In this document: positions 44,885-47,940 of the stretch, piece after piece
Layout: each line of letters begins with the position of its first letter
Numbering within the stretch: the stretch's first letter is position 1
IMG/VR virus record: IMGVR_UViG_3300037963_001933
Coordinates: 1 to 47,940 of that record
Direction: 5' to 3' (one strand)
Origin: a virus
Length of the DNA stretch: 47,940 nucleotides
The notes under the pieces: model-generated
Seen by the model: the letters and a program-made list of their open reading frames with translations, nothing else
Told to the model about the DNA's origin: nothing
Database searches by the model: none
Position numbers and translations under genes: made by a program

Positions 44885-45142
44885 TTATCTTTTAACTTTC
44901 TTTTTAGCTTCTGCAAGCTGTTTAGCAAAATCTCCTTTTACATAACCGTCTATATTACCTATTCTTTCTTCTTCAGTCATGTTTGCTATGTCTTCCGCAC
45001 TATAAGTTGTACCTGTATCTCCCATGTCTTTTTGTACTTGCGCATAAACTCTATCCATGTAAGCCTCTTCTCTGTCTGTAAAGCTTTCTTTTTCTTTAAT
45101 TTTTTTATCAAATGGGCTCCAGCCCTTCATTTTGAACGCCAT
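44885..45142 (-). CDS. First gene of the leftward block: MAFK-tagged small protein (85 aa)
   Basis: 85 aa. It starts MAFKMKGWSPFDKKIKEKES (tag plus S-P-F motif), then helical FTDREEAYMDRVYAQVQKDM and a basic C-terminus AKQLAEAKKKVKR. It is the most upstream gene of the 45-kb leftward block, so the promoter for at least this set must lie in 45143 to about 45300. No family recognised. Confidence 0.75.
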   Translation of the reverse strand: MAFKMKGWSPFDKKIKEKESFTDREEAYMDRVYAQVQKDMGDTGTTYSAEDIANMTEEERIGNIDGYVKGDFAKQLAEAKKKVKR

Positions 45143-45177
45143 AATTGTTTTTTTTAATTACTTACTTATCAGTATTA

Positions 45178-45212
45178 TCACACGTATAAATACTTATTTA
45201 AGTAAAGTGTGA
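45178..45212. repeat. Nested inverted repeat at the leftward promoter side
   Basis: TCACAC (45178 to 45183) is complementary to GTGTGA (45207 to 45212), and inside it ACTTA (45192 to 45196) pairs with TAAGT (45199 to 45203). The two palindromes share roughly one centre. Located 36 bp upstream of the first leftward gene. Could be an operator or a structured leader. Confidence 0.7.
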
Positions 45213-45254
45213 CACTTGCCTGTTACTAAGGGTTTATTAATAGGCTTATGTCAC
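45209..45254. repeat. Second inverted repeat with internal loop
   Basis: GTGACA (45209 to 45214) pairs with TGTCAC (45249 to 45254), and GCCT (45218 to 45221) with AGGC (45242 to 45245), separated on each side by three unpaired bases and closed by a 20-base loop. It overlaps the first inverted repeat by four bases, so the two structures exclude each other and could switch. Confidence 0.6.
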
Positions 45255-45289
45255 AAAAAAAATGTTGTAAATATTGGAGTGTAGTGTTG

Positions 45290-45315
45290 CCCCCTACCCC
45301 TAGGCCGGCCCCCCG
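45290..45315. other. Short GC-rich island with palindromes
   Basis: A G/C-rich run of about 26 bp stands out from the surrounding A/T-rich DNA. It contains CCTAGG and the 8-bp palindrome GGCCGGCC (45303 to 45310) in a C-rich context. No gene uses it convincingly. It may be a protein-binding site, a replication-related sequence, or a trace of foreign DNA. Confidence 0.6.
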
Positions 45316-45454
45316 AAGCTTAAAACGCACTTGTAAACGCCAGCTCGCCATCGTTTTTCGTAATTATTATCCATTTTTATTCGTTTTTACTTTGCGTTTC
45401 GTTGTAATTACAAATTGCACTTACTTAAAACATTTTAGCTTTTTCCTACATAGT

Positions 45455-45489
45455 AAATACGAACGCATTTGGATAATATATATGTAAAT
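45455..45489 (+). promoter_or_regulatory. Six-copy rightward element, copy 1
   Basis: AAATA, then a 12-base core CGAACGCATTTG, then GATAATATA and TATGTAAAT. An ACA triplet lies four bases before AAATA, as in every copy. This copy has no convincing gene before copy 2, only an eight-codon frame, so it may drive a leader RNA or be a relic. The element's nature is discussed under findings. Confidence 0.8.
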
Positions 45490-45493
45490 TGAA

Positions 45494-45505
45494 ACAAACT
45501 AAATA
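45494..45505 (+). repeat. Left-half remnant of the six-copy element
   Basis: ACAAACTAAATA matches exactly the left flank of copies 3, 5 and 6 but is followed by TAAAG instead of the CGA core and GATAATATA. It looks like a partial copy left by recombination or decay just after copy 1. Confidence 0.55.
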
Positions 45506-45594
45506 TAAAGAAAAACAATTACACAATGAGAAAGTCGCGGCAATACATGTAATACAAAAATAATAAGTAAACAAACAATATACTTTTACAATGT

Positions 45595-45628
45595 AAATAC
45601 GAGACTAATTGGATAATATATATAGAAA
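45595..45628 (+). promoter_or_regulatory. Six-copy rightward element, copy 2
   Basis: AAATA, core CGAGACTAATTG, then GATAATATA and TATAGAAA. It ends about 28 bases before the ATG of the 72-aa gene at 45656, a normal leader length if transcription starts just after the TAATATA block. Confidence 0.85.
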
Positions 45629-45655
45629 TAATAATAATAATTAAAATAAATAAAA

Positions 45656-45874
45656 ATGGAAAGAAAATTAATAAATTTATACTGCAATAATACTAATAAA
45701 TTAAAATACTCAATGGATATTGATATTAATATTGATCACACTTCTGAAGAATTTGAAGAAATATACATTGGAGAAATGATTGAATTATTCAATATTACTC
45801 CTGAGAAAATGAGAACACTATACCATGATATTACTACTAAATATATTCATGATCACACAAACTCAATTAAGTAA
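45656..45874 (+). CDS. Small acidic early-type protein (72 aa)
   Basis: 72 aa: MERKLINLYCNNTNKLKYSM then an acidic stretch DINIDHTSEEFEEIYIGEMI and helical ITPEKMRTLYHDITTKYIHD. The leader is pure A/T without Shine-Dalgarno (AATAAATAAAAATGG). No family recognised. It is the first clear gene of the rightward set, behind copy 2 of the repeated element; a host-takeover or regulatory role is likely but unproven. Confidence 0.75.
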   Translation: MERKLINLYCNNTNKLKYSMDIDINIDHTSEEFEEIYIGEMIELFNITPEKMRTLYHDITTKYIHDHTNSIK

Positions 45875-45892
45875 TAATATAAATTACAAACT

Positions 45893-45927
45893 AAATACGA
45901 AGTATATTGGATAATATAAATGTAAAT
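45893..45927 (+). promoter_or_regulatory. Six-copy rightward element, copy 3
   Basis: Preceded by ACAAACT; AAATA, core CGAAGTATATTG, then GATAATATA and AATGTAAAT. Lies in the 88-bp gap before the 80-aa gene at 45963. Confidence 0.85.
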
Positions 45928-45962
45928 AAAATAAAATAAATAATAATTAAAAATTAAAAACT

Positions 45963-46205
45963 ATGTCAAACTTAAAAAACACTTTAAAAACTAAAAGATT
46001 CGTAATCAGAAAGTCATTAATCGGTAAAAATACTATAATTACTTTCGTAAACAAAAAACAAGAAAAAGTATCATATAATCATGACGAAGTATATAATACT
46101 CACAAAGAAAGATTTGAAGCAATGAACTGTTTTGCAAAGTACAAATCATACACTAACTCAAATGCAATTCCAGCATTTTGCAGAGACTTACAAATCACTG
46201 CGTAG
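45963..46205 (+). CDS. Small basic early-type protein (80 aa)
   Basis: 80 aa: MSNLKNTLKTKRFVIRKSLI, GKNTIITFVNKKQEKVSYNH and an end NSNAIPAFCRDLQITA. Basic in the first half, with a strand-turn-strand look (RKSLIGKNTIITFVNKKQEK). No domain known. Preceded by copy 3 of the element and an A-rich leader. The gene is followed by a 179-bp non-coding stretch with tRNA-like sequence. Confidence 0.75.
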   Translation: MSNLKNTLKTKRFVIRKSLIGKNTIITFVNKKQEKVSYNHDEVYNTHKERFEAMNCFAKYKSYTNSNAIPAFCRDLQITA

Positions 46206-46384
46206 TGTAAAAAACATGTCAGTAGTAACTCCACGTGAAGTACAGATTAGCGTGTAGTGGGCAGAGTCGTAGTTCCACGTTGTTTAGCGACTTATAAAAA
46301 ATGCGAACAAGTATCAGTAGTAATGGTTAATGTGAGTTCGATTCTCACGCTACTACAAATGTTTAACTATAAAAATATATAATT
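46206..46384 (+). ncRNA. Structured intergenic stretch with a tRNA-like T-arm
   Basis: Less A/T-rich than its surroundings. Positions 46332 to 46348 are a canonical T-arm: GTGAG, TTCGATT, CTCAC, followed by GCTACTA and C, as in the 3' end of a tRNA. No matching 5' acceptor, D-arm or anticodon arm can be folded at the right distance, so this is not a complete tRNA gene. Upstream are TAGCGTG (46248 to 46254), complementary to CACGCTA (46346 to 46352), GTGG/CCAC (46257/46275) and AGTCG/CGACT (46265/46288). It may be a small structured RNA, a decayed tRNA, or a tRNA 3'-end sequence of the kind used as an attachment site. Confidence 0.4.
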
Positions 46385-46531
46385 ATGAAAGTAACTTGTA
46401 AAAAAACTGGTAAAGATATGACCAGCAAAGTAATAAAAAATCTTGAAAAGTCTTTAATTAAAGATGGTTTCAAAATAGTAAGTAAATCACCATACAGAGA
46501 TAAAAATGGTAACTTCATTAATACAAAATAA
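46385..46531 (+). CDS. Very small basic protein (48 aa)
   Basis: 48 codons, MKVTCKKTGKDMTSKVIKNL, EKSLIKDGFKIVSKSPYRDK, ending NFINTK. Lys-rich, with an A/T-rich leader (ATATATAATT ATG). Its stop TAA overlaps the AAATA of the next repeated element. It has no copy of the element directly upstream, so it is probably read from the preceding unit or from the structured stretch. No family recognised; short but with plausible coding character. Confidence 0.6.
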   Translation: MKVTCKKTGKDMTSKVIKNLEKSLIKDGFKIVSKSPYRDKNGNFINTK

Positions 46532-46564
46532 ATACGACAATAGTCGGATAATAATAATGTAAAT
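46530..46564 (+). promoter_or_regulatory. Six-copy rightward element, copy 4
   Basis: AAATA, core CGACAATAGTCG (perfect 4-bp stem CGAC/GTCG), then GATAATAAT and AATGTAAAT. Its first two bases overlap the stop of the 48-aa gene, and the next start is only 18 bases after GATAATAAT. Confidence 0.85.
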
Positions 46565-46572
46565 AATATAAT

Positions 46573-46827
46573 ATGACAAAAAGAAATTTTAGTATAACAA
46601 GAGGGAATACACCGGGCGAGTGGTACCACGCAAAAGTAACTGATAGTTATGGCAATGAGTATGATAATTACTTTGAGACAGCGGACAAAGCAAATGACTG
46701 GATTTACTATGTGTGGGAAAAAGAAGACTGGTTTAATAGTGCAAACTCACAAGAATTACTAGCAAATGCTATTGCTAACTGTATAGAAATAGATAAAGAA
46801 AATGGTATAGAACCAAGTTTAGATTAA
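46573..46827 (+). CDS. Small acidic early-type protein (84 aa)
   Basis: 84 aa. The first half has strand-like segments with aromatics (NFSITRGNTPGEWYHAKVTD, YGNEYDNYFETADKANDWIY), the second half is helical (EDWFNSANSQELLANAIANC) and the end acidic. The G-E-W-Y-H-A-K-V-T-D and N-D-W-I-Y pattern suggests a compact alpha/beta fold. Unknown function; belongs to the unit started by copy 4. Confidence 0.75.
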   Translation: MTKRNFSITRGNTPGEWYHAKVTDSYGNEYDNYFETADKANDWIYYVWEKEDWFNSANSQELLANAIANCIEIDKENGIEPSLD

Positions 46828-46833
46828 CAAACT

Positions 46834-46866
46834 AAATACGATTACTAACGGATAATATAATTGAAT
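46834..46866 (+). promoter_or_regulatory. Six-copy rightward element, copy 5
   Basis: Preceded by ACAAACT; AAATA, core CGATTACTAACG, then GATAATATA and ATTGAAT. The ATG of the phosphatase gene follows only seven bases after GATAATATA, so if this is a promoter the transcript would be nearly leaderless. Confidence 0.85.
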
Positions 46867-47412
46867 ATGAAATATAATAAACTAACATACGGAGCAAGTG
46901 TCTTTGACTTTGACGAGACAGTAGGTTACAGCAACAACTTTGTTTTAGCCACTAAAAAAGGTCACAATACTATTAAAATTGACTCTGCTATGTGGCCAGA
47001 AGTTGGTGCAAAAATGATGAGTGAAGGTTGGAAAATGGATTTTACTGACTTCAATAAAGTAACAGATGGTAAACCAGGTCCACTTATCGGTAAGTTAAAA
47101 AACCAAATAGAAAAATATGGTAATGACCAAGTTTATATACTAACAGCTCGACACTCTGATAGTGAGCAAGCAATACATAACTGGCTATTGTCACAAAATA
47201 TAGAGCTAAAGCGAGAAAATATAGTAGGATTAGGTAACTCAACAGGCGAAGCAAAGGCTGAGTGGATACAAGAAAACTTAATACTATCAGGTATAAATGA
47301 CATATACTTTGTAGATGATGCGTTTAGCAACGTACAAGCAGTACAAGAAATGTTCAACGAGTATCCAAAAGGATTCTTAGTAAAAGGTGGTAAATCAATA
47401 ATAACTAAATAA
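46867..47412 (+). CDS. HAD-superfamily phosphatase
   Basis: I place the start at ATG 46867 (MKYNKLTYGASVF, 181 aa); a TTG two codons earlier falls inside the repeated element and is not needed. Motif I is D14-F-D16-E-T18 (nucleophile and acid/base Asp), motif II Y-I-L-T93-A-R-H, motif III a Lys in STGEAKAEWI (K120), motif IV D150-D151 in DIYFVDDAFSNVQAV. All HAD catalytic residues are present, so a Mg-dependent phosphate hydrolase is likely. The cap is short and mostly helical. The substrate cannot be read; phage HAD proteins include 5'-nucleotidases and end-repair phosphatases. It is followed by a small exported protein six bases on. Confidence 0.85.
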   Translation: MKYNKLTYGASVFDFDETVGYSNNFVLATKKGHNTIKIDSAMWPEVGAKMMSEGWKMDFTDFNKVTDGKPGPLIGKLKNQIEKYGNDQVYILTARHSDSEQAIHNWLLSQNIELKRENIVGLGNSTGEAKAEWIQENLILSGINDIYFVDDAFSNVQAVQEMFNEYPKGFLVKGGKSIITK

Positions 47413-47418
47413 AATAAT

Positions 47419-47685
47419 ATGAAGAAAATTAAATTATGTGTAGCTGCTATGCTACTAACGTGCACAACTTATGCAAACACAAGTGATACTACAAAACCAT
47501 CAGTAGACACAGAAGAAAGAGGTAAACTCAAGTTTCAAATACTAAATATGATAGAAGGTATACAAAGAGATATGTACTATGGCTATATACCTTACAATCA
47601 AGGTAATTACTATGTAAACTTATTAGTAGATATGTTACCTAAACCAATAGATTCTTGGTGTGAAAACTGTGATGAGTTAGACTAA
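47419..47685 (+). CDS. Small exported protein (88 aa)
   Basis: 88 aa. MKKIKLCVAAMLLTCTTYAN is a signal peptide with likely cleavage after YAN or TYA. The mature part (TKPSVDTEERGKLKFQILNM, YYGYIPYNQGNYYVNLLVDM) is helical with aromatics and ends IDSWCENCDELD with two cysteines three apart. No family recognised. It shares a transcript with the HAD gene, being without a repeated element of its own. A phage early protein sent to the envelope could act in superinfection exclusion; that is inference. Confidence 0.75.
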   Translation: MKKIKLCVAAMLLTCTTYANTSDTTKPSVDTEERGKLKFQILNMIEGIQRDMYYGYIPYNQGNYYVNLLVDMLPKPIDSWCENCDELD

Positions 47686-47694
47686 TTACAAACT

Positions 47695-47729
47695 AAATAC
47701 GACACGAGTCGGATAATATAAATGTTAAA
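47695..47729 (+). promoter_or_regulatory. Six-copy rightward element, copy 6
   Basis: Preceded by ATTACAAACT; AAATA, core CGACACGAGTCG (perfect 4-bp stem), then GATAATATA and AATGTTAAA. Lies between the exported-protein gene and the 58-aa gene starting at 47748. Confidence 0.85.
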
Positions 47730-47747
47730 CAAATAAAATAATATAAT

Positions 47748-47924
47748 ATGCAAAACACAATTAAATTTCTAAAGCCAAACATAACTACTGGCTTACAAAA
47801 AATCCAACTAAATGGTATTACTTATAAACCATATACCATTTGCTCTCTTGCTGATACTAAATTTGGCACAGATGAAGTTACTAGCTGGTTTAACTACAAA
47901 GGTTTAACTTATATAGCAGAGTAA
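47748..47924 (+). CDS. Very small early-type protein (58 aa)
   Basis: 58 aa: MQNTIKFLKPNITTGLQKIQ, LNGITYKPYTICSLADTKFG, ending FNYKGLTYIAE. The leader is AAATAAAATAATATAATATG, as usual here. Beta-type with aromatics; no family recognised. Preceded by copy 6 of the element. Confidence 0.7.
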   Translation: MQNTIKFLKPNITTGLQKIQLNGITYKPYTICSLADTKFGTDEVTSWFNYKGLTYIAE

Positions 47925-47925
47925 T

Positions 47926-47940
47926 ATGAAGTGTAAATGT
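47926..47940 (+). CDS. Start of a further gene, cut by the window edge
   Basis: One base after the previous stop (TAAT ATG) an open frame MKCKC... runs off the right edge. The close spacing would suit translational coupling, but only five codons are visible, so this is weakly supported. Confidence 0.35.

Larger units (their letters stand above)
45143..45655. promoter_or_regulatory. Divergent strand-switch region, no convincing gene
   Basis: 513 bp between the leftward block and the rightward small genes. It must contain the start of leftward transcription and at least the first rightward signal. It holds two nested inverted repeats (45178 to 45212 and 45209 to 45254), a GC-rich island (45290 to 45315), two copies of the six-copy rightward element (45455 and 45595) and a left-half remnant (45494). 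A regulatory hub and a possible replication origin are reasonable ideas; neither is shown. Confidence 0.6.

Noticed and set aside
45248-45487. 79-codon open frame in the strand-switch region
   Set aside because: It crosses the GC-rich island and the first copy of the repeated element, has a Cys/Pro-rich then Phe-rich composition unlike any neighbour, and no A/T-rich start leader. It is probably open by chance.
45526-45552. Eight-codon frame (MRKSRQYM) between element copies 1 and 2
   Set aside because: Too short to tell from chance, although it follows a repeated element. It could be a leader peptide but there is no support.
46216-46257. 13-residue frame (MSVVTPREVQISV) in the tRNA-like stretch
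   Set aside because: Short, and overlaps bases that pair with other parts of the stretch. More likely structured RNA or spacer.
1-47940. Integrase, transposase or restriction/CRISPR defence genes
   Set aside because: None recognised in any frame, so integration or defence cannot be claimed from this window.

Overview
The window looks like part of the genome of a tailed double-stranded DNA phage, probably a short-tailed (podovirus-like) virus of a marine Bacteroidota or Flavobacteriia host. The phage call rests on a contiguous TerL, portal, scaffold-like, major capsid and connector module. The host is inferred from three things: AT-rich DNA, start codons preceded by A/T-rich leaders (AATAAAATAATATAATATG-like) with no Shine-Dalgarno sequence, and signal peptides that end in AQ or SQ, as is usual in Bacteroidota. 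Gene order and protein sizes (TerL 737 aa, portal 806 aa, capsid 498 aa, then two connector-sized proteins and a 2,101-aa tail-hub protein) resemble environmental crAss-like phages. That affiliation comes from memory and has not been searched.

Layout. Positions 1 to 45,142 are one long block read leftward (minus strand), with very tight gene packing and many TAATG stop/start overlaps. In transcription order it holds: (a) four small proteins with a MAFK N-terminus, then a hypothetical protein, GroEL and GroES; (b) small structural or accessory proteins, including a winged-helix-like protein, a small HExxH protein, a holin-like protein and a SET-domain protein; (c) the head module: a possible small terminase, TerL, portal, a scaffold-like protein and the major capsid protein, followed by a strong UUCG terminator; (d) connector and tail proteins, a cupin-like protein and an Ala/Gln-rich internal protein; (e) an 812-aa and a 3,605-aa virion protein, the latter with an HExxH motif and two C-terminal zinc-binding motifs; (f) a terminal cluster of exported or membrane proteins (a beta-barrel-like outer-membrane protein, a thioredoxin fold without its CxxC, a single-TM coiled-coil protein) and three very basic small proteins. 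Positions 45,143 to 45,655 are a strand-switch region with nested inverted repeats and a GC-rich island. From 45,656 to the end the genes are small and read rightward, probably early host-takeover functions; the only one with a recognisable fold is a HAD-family phosphatase.

The two strongest unexplained patterns are these. First, a short element is repeated six times in the rightward region: fixed flanks, an exact 12-base core that is often self-complementary, and GATAATATA. It sits in front of most rightward transcription units and looks like a promoter/stem-loop cassette. Second, an N-terminal peptide, MAFK(M/L)(K/N), is shared by six otherwise unrelated small proteins. It is kept at protein level while its codons vary, and is usually followed by an S-P-(L/F/M) motif. 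It could be a capsid-targeting tag for small basic cargo proteins.

No polymerase, helicase, integrase, endolysin or complete tRNA gene was recognised in the window.
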